Assembly (NCBI RefSeq): GCF_003711805.1
Contig: NZ_QXCP01000004.1
Span: 372,001 to 436,000 of the forward strand
Length of the DNA: 64,000 nucleotides
Reading direction: 5' to 3'
Source of the DNA: Brachybacterium sp. EE-P12
GTDB taxonomy: Bacteria > Actinomycetota > Actinomycetes > Actinomycetales > Dermabacteraceae
Below are positions 41,684-49,770 of this stretch, one piece after another. Both the position numbers and the translations under genes were made by a program. How positions within the stretch are numbered: position 1 is the stretch's first letter; each line of letters begins with the position of its first letter. The notes beneath the pieces are model-generated. The model did no database searches. It had not been told where the DNA came from and saw only the letters and a list, made by a program, of their open reading frames with translations.

Positions 41684-42514
41684 TCAGAGGAGCGAGGGCG
41701 CGGCGGCGAGCAGCGAGCGGGTGTACTCGTCCTCCGCCTCGGAGAAGATCCGTGCGGTCGTGTCGTGCTCGATGACCTTCCCGTGGTTCATGACGATGAT
41801 CGAGTCGGAGACGAAGCGGACGGTGCTCATGTCGTGGGAGATGAACACCAGGCCCAGCCCGAGCTCCTGCTTGAGGTCGGTGAGCAGGTTCAGCACCTGC
41901 GCGCGCACCGAGACGTCCAGGGCGCTGGTCGGCTCGTCGGCGACGATGATCTGCGGCTCCAGCGCCAGGGCGCGCGCGATCGCGACGCGCTGGCGCTGCC
42001 CGCCCGAGAGCTGGCGGGGCAGCACCTCGAGCGCCGACTGCGGCAGGCCCACCAGATGCAGCAGCTCCCGCACCCGCGCGAGCCGCGAGGCGTCGTCGCC
42101 GATGCCGTGCACCCGCAGCGGGTCCACGAGCGTCTCCCGCACCGCAAGGCGCGGGTTCAGCGCGGTCGAGGGATCCTGGAAGACCACCGAGACCTTGCGC
42201 CCGAGCCGCTTGCGGGCCGCGCGCCCGCGGCCCAGCGGCGTCCCGTCGAACAGGACCTCGCCGCGGGTGACCGGCTGCAGCCCGGTCATCACCCGGGCGA
42301 GGGTGGACTTGCCCGAGCCGGACTCGCCCACGATCCCGAGCACCTCGCCGCGGCGCACGCCGAGGCTCACGCCGTCCACGGCGCGGATGGTGTCCGGATG
42401 CAGCAGACCGCCGGTGCGGAGCCGGTGGACGACGTGCACGTCCCGCAGCTCGATCGTGGGCGCCGGCCGCCCGGCCTGCCCGGCCGGGACGGAGGGCGGG
42501 GAGGCGTGGGTCAT
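41684..42514 (-). CDS. ABC ATPase of the sialic-acid importer (DppF type)
   Basis: ATP-binding protein of 276 aa. Walker A GESGSGKST, Q-loop FQDPSTALNPR, signature LSGGQRQRVAIARAL, Walker B IIVADEPTSALD and FISHD. The pattern is that of peptide/nickel (Dpp/Opp) ATPases. The start overlaps the preceding fusion gene's stop as ATGA. With the ATPase half of that fusion it gives the two nucleotide-binding domains the importer needs. Confidence 0.92.
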   Translation of the reverse strand: MTHASPPSVPAGQAGRPAPTIELRDVHVVHRLRTGGLLHPDTIRAVDGVSLGVRRGEVLGIVGESGSGKSTLARVMTGLQPVTRGEVLFDGTPLGRGRAARKRLGRKVSVVFQDPSTALNPRLAVRETLVDPLRVHGIGDDASRLARVRELLHLVGLPQSALEVLPRQLSGGQRQRVAIARALALEPQIIVADEPTSALDVSVRAQVLNLLTDLKQELGLGLVFISHDMSTVRFVSDSIIVMNHGKVIEHDTTARIFSEAEDEYTRSLLAAAPSLL

Positions 42515-44538
42515 CGCGGCTCTCCTTCGAGGGATGCGGGCAGCTCGCCCGTCGTGGACACGAGATGGTCGCCGGCCCCGGTGGTGACCAGATGCGGTCG
42601 CGCGGAGGGATCGGCCGACGGGGACAGCGAGCGCGGCGCGAAGCGGTCGCCGCCCGCGAAGTCGCGCGGGGAGGGGACCGTGCCGGGGACCTGGTGCAGC
42701 CGCTCGGCGCCCGCCTCGATCGACAGCACGGAGCCGAGCAGGCCCCGGGTGTACTCGTGGCGGGGATCGATCAGCAGCTCCCGCGTGCTGCCCTGCTCCA
42801 TCACCTGTCCTGCGTACATCACGGTGACGCGGTCGGCCAGCTGGGAGACCAGTGCCAGGTCGTGGCTGACGAACACCATCGCGAAGCCGAGCTCCTCCCG
42901 CAGCCGGTTCAGCAGGTCCACGACCTGCTTCTGCACGGTGACGTCGAGGGCCGTGGTCGGCTCGTCGGCGATCACGAGCTTCGGGTCGCGGGTCAGGGCC
43001 ATCGCGATGAGCACGCGCTGGCGCTGCCCGCCGGAGAGCTCGTGCGGGTAGGAGCTCAGCATGCGCTGAGGCTCCAGGCCCACCAGCTCCAGCAGCTCCT
43101 CGGCGGAGCGGGTGCCGCCGCGGCGGGTCAGCTGCGCCATCTGGGCGCGGATCAGCATCGAGGGGTTCAGCGAGCTCAGCGCGTCCTGGTAGATCATCGC
43201 GATCTCGTGGCCGCGCAGGGCGTTGATCCGCGTCGGGGGCAGGGCCAGGAGGTCCTGGCCGTCCAGGAGCACCTTCCCGCTGATCCGGGCGGTGCGGGGC
43301 AGCAGCCCCATGACCGCCAGGCTCGCCACGGACTTGCCGGAGCCGGACTCGCCGACCAGGCCCATCGTCTCCCCGGGGCGCACCTGGAAGGAGACCCCGT
43401 CGAGGATGTCGACCTCGCCATGCGCCTCCGGGAAGGAGACCCGCAGGTCCTGCACGTCCAGCAGCGGCGGGACGTCCCGGCCCGTCCCGATCCGCTCGGG
43501 ACGGGCGAGCTCGGCGGCGCGCAGCGCGGAGAGGGACTCGCGCAGCAGGCGCTGCGTCGTCTCCTCGTCGGTCGTGCCGAGCACCCCGGGCTCCTCCCGG
43601 CCGGTGCTCCCGGCAGCGGCGTCGCCGGCCTGCTCCTCGAGCGCCTTCTCGTCGGCCTCGACGTCGACCTTCACCGTCACGCGCGGGCTCGCCATCGCGT
43701 CGGTCAGCCCCTCGGAGAGGATGTTCAGCGCGAGGGTGGTCAGCAGGATCATCAGACCCGGGAAGAAGGTGGGCCACCAGTAGCCGGACAGCAGCAGCTG
43801 CTTGCCGTCGGAGAGGATGTTGCCCCAGGACGGGTTCGGCGGCTGGACCCCGGCGTTGATGAAGGACAGCGAGGCCTCGAGCACGATCGCGTCGGCCACC
43901 AGCACGGTCGCGAACACCATGATCGGGGCGATGCAGTTGCGGGCGACGTGCTTGAGCAGGATCCAGGCGGTCGAGGCGCCCATCACCTGGGAGGCGGCGA
44001 CGTAGTCCTCCCCGAACTGCGCCAGCACGTTCGCGCGCACCACGCGTGCCAGCTGCGGCACGTAGAGGAAGCCGATCGCGAAGACCAGCACCGGCAGGGA
44101 GTTGCCGAAGACGGCCACGAACACGGCGGCGAGCGCGATGCCCGGGAAGGACATCACCACGTCCAGGACGCGCATGACCACCTCGGACAGGAGCTTCGCC
44201 CCGGTCGCGGCGATCGAGCCGATCACCGCGGCGGCCAGAAGCGCCGCACCGGTGGCGGCCAGGCCGATCAGCAGCGAGGAGCGGGCGCCGTGCGCGACGC
44301 GGGAGAAGATGTCCCGTCCGATCGCGTCGGTGCCCATCCAGTGCTCGGCGCTCGGCGGCTGCACCGGGGTGCCGGTGGCCAGCGGCCCGAACGGGGCGAG
44401 CAGCGGTGCGCACACGGCGAGCACGCCGAGCAGCACGAGGAAGATCACCGCGATGCGGGAGACGAGCGGCAGGGCCGTGAAGGGCGCCAGCGGGCTGCCG
44501 CTGACGGACTGGAGGCGGGATCCGAGCCTCGGTCGCAT
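42511..44538 (-). CDS. Fused ABC permease-ATPase of the sialic-acid importer (DppC-DppD)
   Basis: One 675-aa polypeptide. The permease half (about residues 1-290) has six helices and the coupling loop YVAASQVMGASTAWILLKHV, then NPSWGNIL. A charged linker (about 291-350) follows. The ATPase half (about 355-620) has Walker A GESGSGKS, LSGGQRQRVLIAMAL, ADEPTTALD and FVSHD. A C-terminal extension of about 50 residues ends it. Fused permease-ATPase subunits are known in sialic-acid importers of this class (SatABCD of Haemophilus ducreyi and SiaEFGI of Corynebacterium glutamicum are peptide-type systems). The frame is open throughout. Confidence 0.93.
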   Translation of the reverse strand: MRPRLGSRLQSVSGSPLAPFTALPLVSRIAVIFLVLLGVLAVCAPLLAPFGPLATGTPVQPPSAEHWMGTDAIGRDIFSRVAHGARSSLLIGLAATGAALLAAAVIGSIAATGAKLLSEVVMRVLDVVMSFPGIALAAVFVAVFGNSLPVLVFAIGFLYVPQLARVVRANVLAQFGEDYVAASQVMGASTAWILLKHVARNCIAPIMVFATVLVADAIVLEASLSFINAGVQPPNPSWGNILSDGKQLLLSGYWWPTFFPGLMILLTTLALNILSEGLTDAMASPRVTVKVDVEADEKALEEQAGDAAAGSTGREEPGVLGTTDEETTQRLLRESLSALRAAELARPERIGTGRDVPPLLDVQDLRVSFPEAHGEVDILDGVSFQVRPGETMGLVGESGSGKSVASLAVMGLLPRTARISGKVLLDGQDLLALPPTRINALRGHEIAMIYQDALSSLNPSMLIRAQMAQLTRRGGTRSAEELLELVGLEPQRMLSSYPHELSGGQRQRVLIAMALTRDPKLVIADEPTTALDVTVQKQVVDLLNRLREELGFAMVFVSHDLALVSQLADRVTVMYAGQVMEQGSTRELLIDPRHEYTRGLLGSVLSIEAGAERLHQVPGTVPSPRDFAGGDRFAPRSLSPSADPSARPHLVTTGAGDHLVSTTGELPASLEGEPR

Positions 44539-44539
44539 G

Positions 44540-45505
44540 TCAGATGCTCCTGATCCGGGGGTTGACGACGACGTACAGGAGGTCGACCAGGATGTTGACC
44601 ACGATGAAGGCGATCGCGACGACGAGCGTCACGCCCTGGACGAGGAAGACGTCGTTGCGGGTGACGCCGTCGAGGATGAGCTGGCCCATGGCCTGGATGT
44701 TGAAGATGATCTCGATGATCACGGCGCCGCCCATGAGATAGCCGACGCGCAGGCCGAGCACGGTGATCGGGGTGATCAGCGCGTTGCGCAGCACGTTGCG
44801 GGAGACGACGACGGGATAGGGCACGCCCGCGCCGACGGCGGTGCGCACGTAGTCGCGGTCCAGCTCCTCGACCATCGCGGTGCGGACCACGCGGGTCAGG
44901 GAGCCGGCCACGGGGACGGCGAGGGCGATCGCGGGCAGCGCGATGTTGCGCAGATTCGTGGCGGGATCCTCGAACAGCCCGACCCAGCGGGTGACCAGCG
45001 CGGGGAACGCTCCCCAGCCGCCGGGCACCTCGCCGAGCCACTGGATCAGGAGGATCGCGAGCCAGAACGACGGGGTGGCGAGCGCGGCGACGGTGAGGAC
45101 ACGGATCAGCTGGTCGACCCAGCGGTCGCGGAAGAGCGCGGCGAGCACGCCGAGCACGGCCGAGAGCACGATCGCGATCGCGAGGCCGAGGAAGGTCAGC
45201 TGCAGCGTGATCGGGAAGGCGCTCGCGACCACCTCTGTCACCGGGACGTTGCCGCTGGTGGTGCCGAGGTCGCCGCGGACCATCCCGGCGAGGAAGGTGA
45301 AGTAGCGCAGCCAGATCGGGTCGTTCAGGCCGTTGTTCTCGCGGTACAGCTCGAGCGCCTCGGGGGAGGCGGACTCCCCGAGCGCGAGCCGCGCGGGATC
45401 CGAGGGCGAGAACGACATGATGACGAAGACCAGCAGGGTGACGCCGAGGATCATCAGCGGCAGGGCGAGCAGTCGCCGTCCGATCAGTCGGACGAGGTGG
45501 GACAC
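44540..45505 (-). CDS. ABC permease of the sialic-acid importer (DppB type)
   Basis: Permease of 321 aa with six helices. N-terminal LVRLIGRRLLALPLMILGVTLLVF, the conserved ...LARYF-like segment SDPARLALGE, and the coupling loop LDRDYVRTAVGAGVPYPVVVSRNVLRNA. The end VVNPRIR is typical of DppB. It is separated by one nucleotide from the fusion gene. The partner permease domain is in that fusion. Confidence 0.93.
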   Translation of the reverse strand: MSHLVRLIGRRLLALPLMILGVTLLVFVIMSFSPSDPARLALGESASPEALELYRENNGLNDPIWLRYFTFLAGMVRGDLGTTSGNVPVTEVVASAFPITLQLTFLGLAIAIVLSAVLGVLAALFRDRWVDQLIRVLTVAALATPSFWLAILLIQWLGEVPGGWGAFPALVTRWVGLFEDPATNLRNIALPAIALAVPVAGSLTRVVRTAMVEELDRDYVRTAVGAGVPYPVVVSRNVLRNALITPITVLGLRVGYLMGGAVIIEIIFNIQAMGQLILDGVTRNDVFLVQGVTLVVAIAFIVVNILVDLLYVVVNPRIRSI

Positions 45506-45601
45506 GAGGTCCTCCGTGGAAGGGCGAGGGGGCGGGGAGGTCGTGGGATGAGCCGGGACCGGTGGTGCGCACCGGCCCCGGCGCGGGCGCTCAGCGGAGG
45601 G

Positions 45602-47236
45602 TCACGGCGCCTTCGTCGAGGCGACGTCGACGAAGCTGAGCCCGGTCAGGGAGGTCGGCTGGAAGTCGACCAGGGAGGTGCCGTCCCAGGCGGTCGGGGC
45701 CTTGCGGTGGAACAGCGGGTACAGCGGCACCTCCTCGGAGAGCAGGTCGAACAGCTCGCCCCAGGTGGCCTCCTGCGCGGCGGCGTCCGTGCTCTCCAGG
45801 CCTTCGGCCAGCAGGGACTGGACCTGCTCGTAGGAGTCCTGGCCCTTCCAGTGCATGCGGGAGTCGGTCCACACGTCGCCGCTGAACCACCAGCGCATCA
45901 GCAGATCGGGGTCGTTGCCGAAGACGGAGGGGTCGCCCGGGGCGATCACCACGTCGAAGGCCTCGGGGTTCCCGTCGATCGTCGTGTACACGTCGGCGGA
46001 CTGCTTCTGCTCGAAGGCGACCTCGACCCCGGCGGCGGCGAGGGACTCCTGGATGATCGGGGTGCACTGCGCGACCCAGTCGTGGTCGGTGCACAGCATC
46101 CGGAAGGAGGTCAGGCCCGTCTCCTCGAACAGCGTCGTCGCCCTGTCGAGATCGAGCGAGTAGACGGTCGAGGCCTCCCTGTAGTTCGGGTGCTCCTTCT
46201 GCACGAAGCAGCTGGCTGCCTCGGCCTGGCCGGACAGACCCGTCTCGATGACCTTGTCCATGTCGATCGCGTAGAGGAAGGCCTGACGGTTCCTCACGTC
46301 GTGGAAGGGGTTGTCCTCGCCGTTGTTGAACATCGCGAAGAGCAGCCCGAAGCCGCCGACGGACTCGACCTCGCCGCTGGCCTCCAGCTGGTCGATCGAG
46401 AGATAGGGGACCGAGTCGATCGCCTGGACGGTCTGCGACTGCAGCGCGTTCGTGCGGGTCGACGGGTCGGGGATGACCTGCCAGCTCATGGTCCTGGCCC
46501 TGGCGGGCATGGGGCCGGTGTAGTCGTCGAAGCGCTCGAACTCGACGATCTTCGAGGCCGCGGAGTTGTCGGTCATCTTCCACGGGCCGGAGCCGACGGG
46601 CTCGGAGTCGAAGGCATCGGGGTCGGCCTCGACGGCGGCCCTCGGCACGATCTTCACCGTCGCCAGCCGCTCGGCGAGCACGCCGGTGGGGTGGGCGAGG
46701 GTGATCGTGACGGTGGTGTCGTCCTTCTTCTCGACCTTGTCGATGAAGGGGATGAACTGCGCGTAGAGGGAGGCGTTGTCCGGGTCCTGGACGCGCTCGA
46801 AGGAGAACACGACGTCCTCGGGGGTGACGGGGCTGCCGTCGTGGAAGACGGCCCCCTCGCGCAGGGTGACGTCGACGCTGTCGCCGTCGGCGGCGGGGAC
46901 CTCCGTCGCGAGAGCCGCGTAGACCTCACGGGTCACGGGGTGCAGCTCGGTGAGGCCCTCGAGGGTGTGCCAGTTGACGGCGACGGTCAGCGCCGCCGAC
47001 GTGGTCATCGGGTCGTAGCCGTTCGTGCCGAGCTCGTAGCTGATCGCGGCGTCGATGTGGCCGTCGGGATCGGCCTCGCCGGCGGGTGCGCCGCCGGCGT
47101 CGGAGCCGGTGTCCGAGCCGCCGTCGCGCGGAGCGCAGGCGCCGATCCCGGCGACGATGCCGGCCGCGCCGGCGAGCGCGGCGGTGCCGCGGAGGAAGCC
47201 GCGTCGGCCGAGACGGCCCGTGGGGTTGGTGATCAC
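45602..47236 (-). CDS. Substrate-binding lipoprotein of the sialic-acid importer
   Basis: Family 5 solute-binding protein (SBP_bac_5) of 544 aa. A Tat-type signal (RRGFLRG) ends in lipobox GIGAC (C about 34). The mature domain has LTEL...VYAALATEVP, LREGAVFHDGSPVTPEDVVFSFERVQDPDNAS, and GSGPWKM, as in DppA/OppA-like proteins. Its place as first gene of the nan operon points to sialic acid, as for SiaE/SatA proteins of the same class. It is divergent from nanR; the palindrome at 47338 lies about 100 bp upstream. Confidence 0.9.
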   Translation of the reverse strand: MITNPTGRLGRRGFLRGTAALAGAAGIVAGIGACAPRDGGSDTGSDAGGAPAGEADPDGHIDAAISYELGTNGYDPMTTSAALTVAVNWHTLEGLTELHPVTREVYAALATEVPAADGDSVDVTLREGAVFHDGSPVTPEDVVFSFERVQDPDNASLYAQFIPFIDKVEKKDDTTVTITLAHPTGVLAERLATVKIVPRAAVEADPDAFDSEPVGSGPWKMTDNSAASKIVEFERFDDYTGPMPARARTMSWQVIPDPSTRTNALQSQTVQAIDSVPYLSIDQLEASGEVESVGGFGLLFAMFNNGEDNPFHDVRNRQAFLYAIDMDKVIETGLSGQAEAASCFVQKEHPNYREASTVYSLDLDRATTLFEETGLTSFRMLCTDHDWVAQCTPIIQESLAAAGVEVAFEQKQSADVYTTIDGNPEAFDVVIAPGDPSVFGNDPDLLMRWWFSGDVWTDSRMHWKGQDSYEQVQSLLAEGLESTDAAAQEATWGELFDLLSEEVPLYPLFHRKAPTAWDGTSLVDFQPTSLTGLSFVDVASTKAP

Positions 47237-47337
47237 CGTTGATGCATCCCTTCTGTGGGTGTCCCCGGCGCCCGCGGCGTCGGGGTCGAGCGGAGCCCGT
47301 CCTCGCGAGTCGACGGACCTCTCGCCGCCCTGCGAAG

Positions 47338-47358
47338 ATCAGACGTATGATGTCTGAT
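47338..47358. promoter_or_regulatory. Palindromic operator at the head of the nan operon
   Basis: ATCAGAC-N7-GTCTGAT, a perfect 7-bp inverted repeat at 47338-47344 and 47352-47358. Its spacer contains TATGAT (47346-47351), a good -10 for the plus-strand regulator gene. This is the kind of site that GntR/FCD regulators bind. It is in the 272-bp divergent region. Confidence 0.65.
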
Positions 47359-47508
47359 GACTGGGAAGAGTACATCACACCCGACCCGGTCGCCACCACC
47401 CGGTGGCAGGCCGCTCCGCCGTGGACCTCGGCGGGGCAGGCAGGACAGCCACCAGGCATGATGGGGGGCCGGTCGTCACGGACGGCGGCCACAGGGAGGA
47501 GGCGCGAC

Positions 47509-48234
47509 GTGCGCAGCAAGGGGATGGCCGGCGGCACCGCCGTCGAGAGGATCCAGGAGCTGATCCTGGCCGAGGGGCTCGCGCCGGGCGACCCGATGCC
47601 CACCGAGACCGCGCTGTGCGAACGGCTGGGGATTTCGCGCTCCTCGGTGCGCGAGGCGATGCGCACGCTCGCCTCCCTCGACATCGTCGAGGTGCGCCAC
47701 GGGCACGGCTCCTTCGTCGGCGCCCTCTCCCTCGCCCCGCTCGTGGACGGGCTCCTGTTCCGCACCCAGCTCGACGACGGCAACGACCTGCGCGCCCTGC
47801 GCGAGGTGGTCGAGCTGCGGATCGCGCTGGACCTGTCGGTCGCCGAGCAGCTGGTGGAGATCTACCGCGGCACGGAGAACCCCGAGCTCGAGGGGCACGT
47901 GGAGCGGATGCGAGAGCTCGCCTCGGCGGGGGAGCCCTTCCCCGAGGCCGATGCCGCCTTCCACACCGTCCTCTTCTCCCGCCTGCCCAACGGGCTGCTG
48001 CGCCAGCTCGCGCAGGCCTTCTGGGAGGTGCACACCACGGCCGTGCCGCTGCTGGGGATCCCCCCGGCCCAGGACATCCTCGAGACCGTCGAGGCGCATC
48101 GCGCGATGCTCACCGCCCTCGAGGCCGGGGACGCGGCCGCCTACCGCGAGGCGGTGCACCAGCACTACCGGCCGCTGGGCCGCGTGCTCGACGCCGCCGC
48201 CGGGGTCGAGGACGGCCCCGTCGGCACGGACTGA
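47509..48234 (+). CDS. nanR: GntR-family (FadR/FCD) regulator, probable NanR
   Basis: Transcription factor of 241 aa. An N-terminal winged helix (about residues 8-72: VERIQELILAEGLAPGDPMPTE, LGISRSSVREAMRTLASLDIVEVRHGHGSFV) is followed by an all-helical FCD effector domain (about 85-230: LREVVELRIALDLSVAEQL, FHTVLFSRLPN, EAHRAMLTALEAGD). GTG 47509 has GGGAGGAGG 6 nt upstream. It is divergent from the sialic-acid importer. C. glutamicum uses a GntR-type NanR for its nan/sia genes, so the name is a positional inference; ligand may be GlcNAc-6-P or ManNAc-6-P. Confidence 0.85.
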   Translation: MRSKGMAGGTAVERIQELILAEGLAPGDPMPTETALCERLGISRSSVREAMRTLASLDIVEVRHGHGSFVGALSLAPLVDGLLFRTQLDDGNDLRALREVVELRIALDLSVAEQLVEIYRGTENPELEGHVERMRELASAGEPFPEADAAFHTVLFSRLPNGLLRQLAQAFWEVHTTAVPLLGIPPAQDILETVEAHRAMLTALEAGDAAAYREAVHQHYRPLGRVLDAAAGVEDGPVGTD

Positions 48235-48331
48235 GCGATGCCCTGGCGAGGTCCTCGCACTGGTCCGAGGCTGACCGTCGGCGGATCGGCACGGATGCCC
48301 GAGCGCGCACGGCGACGAATGGTCGCCGCGC

Positions 48332-48337
48332 TACCGT
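48332..48337 (+). promoter_or_regulatory. -10 box, leaderless promoter of the ArsD-like gene
   Basis: TACCGT ends 7 nt before the ATG at 48345; no ribosome site. Confidence 0.55.
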
Positions 48338-48344
48338 GGGGGCC

Positions 48345-48854
48345 ATGACCGCTGCCGAGGAGACCCCGCCGCTCGCAGGACTCGACATCTTCCTGCCCTC
48401 CCCGCCGCCCGATGCCGAGCGCCAGGAGGCCTTCCTCGACGAGGCCGCGGAGCTCGCCCTGGACGGCCAGCCGATCACGGTGTACCTCCAGGACGAGGAC
48501 GCCTGGGCCTTCGAGCAGTGCGAGCCGGTCGCCGAGCTGCTCGCCTCTGCTGGGGAGGCGGCGCTGCCGGTCACGCTGCTGGGCAGCGACGTGGTGGTCA
48601 GCGCCGTGTACCCCAGCACCGAGCAGATGAAGCGCTTCGCCGCGGCCGGCGCCGCGGCGCGCGCGCCCCGCTCCGCAGCGGCCTCGGCGTGCGGGCCGGG
48701 TGGTGCGGCGCCCCTTCCTCGCGAGGCGGGCGGCTTCGCGGCGCAGCTCATGGGGGCGGCGCCCGCCGCTCCGCGTCCGACGGGCGGGCCCGAGATCGGC
48801 GGCAGGCGGAACCTCATGGGCGGCGACACCGGGGACGGCCTGCCCGAGCGCTGA
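48345..48854 (+). CDS. ArsD-like thioredoxin-fold protein without the Cys pair
   Basis: Protein of 169 aa. Residues about 12-105 fit the ArsD metallochaperone fold: LDIFLPSPPP, ITVYLQDEDAWAFEQCEPVAELLASAGEAALPVTLLGSDVVVSAVYPSTEQMKRF, matching the ArsD run ...VxxLLxxxGxxALPLxLVDGxxxxxGxYPTxxE. ArsD normally has CC near residue 12 that holds arsenite; here only C58 and a late Cys exist, so it should not carry As(III) in that way. The last 60 residues are low-complexity Ala/Gly/Pro. No ars gene is near. It is leaderless. I am moderately sure of the family. Confidence 0.6.
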   Translation: MTAAEETPPLAGLDIFLPSPPPDAERQEAFLDEAAELALDGQPITVYLQDEDAWAFEQCEPVAELLASAGEAALPVTLLGSDVVVSAVYPSTEQMKRFAAAGAAARAPRSAAASACGPGGAAPLPREAGGFAAQLMGAAPAAPRPTGGPEIGGRRNLMGGDTGDGLPER

Positions 48855-48867
48855 CGGGCCCGACGGC

Positions 48868-49560
48868 TCAGAGCGCGCAGGCGACGCCGTTGAAGCCGTG
48901 GTTGCAGTACCCGGCGGGGTTCTTCGCGAGGTACTGCTGGTGCTCGGGCTCGGCGGTGTAGTAGACGCCGTCGCCCGCCTCGGCGAGCGGTGCGAGCTCG
49001 GTGGTGATCGTCCCGCGGCCCGCAGCGTGCAGCGCCTCCTGGTAGCGGACGGCCGAGTCGCGCACGATCTCGCCCTGGGCGTCGGCGGTCCAGTACACGG
49101 CGCTGCGGTACTCGGTGCCGACGTCGTTGCCCTGCCGGTTGGCGGTCGTCGGGTCGTGCTGCTGCCAGAACTCGGTGAGCAGGGCGCGCAGGGTCTCCTC
49201 GCCGCCGGTGTAGATCACCCGGACGGCCTCGGCATGCCCGGTGCGGGCGGAGAAGACCTCCTCGTAGGTGGGGTGCGGGGTGTACCCGCCGGCGTAGCCC
49301 ACGGAGGTCGTGTGCACGCCCGGGATCTGCCAGGCGATCCGCTCGATCCCCCAGAAGCATCCGCCCGCGAGGATCAGCTCCTCCGCGCCCTCGGGCCAGG
49401 GACGGGCATCGTGCGGCGCCTCGGGACCGAGCATGTCCGTGCCGAGCACGAGGTGCTCGCGGGCGAGCTGGTAGGGGTAGCGGGCGCGTCCGGGCAGCGC
49501 GTCCTCCGGCGCGACCATGTCCTTCTTGTGCGCGTACAGGAGATCCATCATCTGCCACAT
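48868..49560 (-). CDS. msrA: Peptide-methionine (S)-S-oxide reductase
   Basis: Repairs methionine-S-sulfoxide in proteins; 230 aa. The catalytic C68 is in AGGCFWGIE, with VGYAGGYTPHPTYEEVFSARTGHAEAV and DPTTANRQGNDVGTEYRSAVY following. Resolving Cys candidates are C219 (GYCNHGFNG) and C228 near the end. It has about 40 extra N-terminal residues before the domain, as in the long actinobacterial/E. coli type. The start at 49560 follows TACCGT at 7 nt (leaderless). It is divergent from the HNH pseudogene. Confidence 0.95.
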   Translation of the reverse strand: MWQMMDLLYAHKKDMVAPEDALPGRARYPYQLAREHLVLGTDMLGPEAPHDARPWPEGAEELILAGGCFWGIERIAWQIPGVHTTSVGYAGGYTPHPTYEEVFSARTGHAEAVRVIYTGGEETLRALLTEFWQQHDPTTANRQGNDVGTEYRSAVYWTADAQGEIVRDSAVRYQEALHAAGRGTITTELAPLAEAGDGVYYTAEPEHQQYLAKNPAGYCNHGFNGVACAL

Positions 49561-49567
49561 GGTCTGC

Positions 49568-49573
49568 ACGGTA
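49568..49573 (-). promoter_or_regulatory. -10 box, leaderless promoter of msrA
   Basis: TACCGT on the minus strand ends 7 nt before the ATG at 49560, the same hexamer and spacing as for the ArsD-like gene. Confidence 0.55.
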
Positions 49574-49770
49574 GTCCTGGTCGGGACCGCGTGGGAGGTG
49601 CGAGCGACAGCGGTCACGCCCCGTCGTCCCGACGGTTCCTCCCCAGACCCCGCCGCTCCACATCCTGCGGCCGACGCTGGCGCCCGCCCCCTGCGGCGCC
49701 CAGGCTGGAGGGGCCACGGCAGCTCGCCACGAGAGCGGCGGTGACCTGCGAGGACGGGCGGAGGTGCGTC

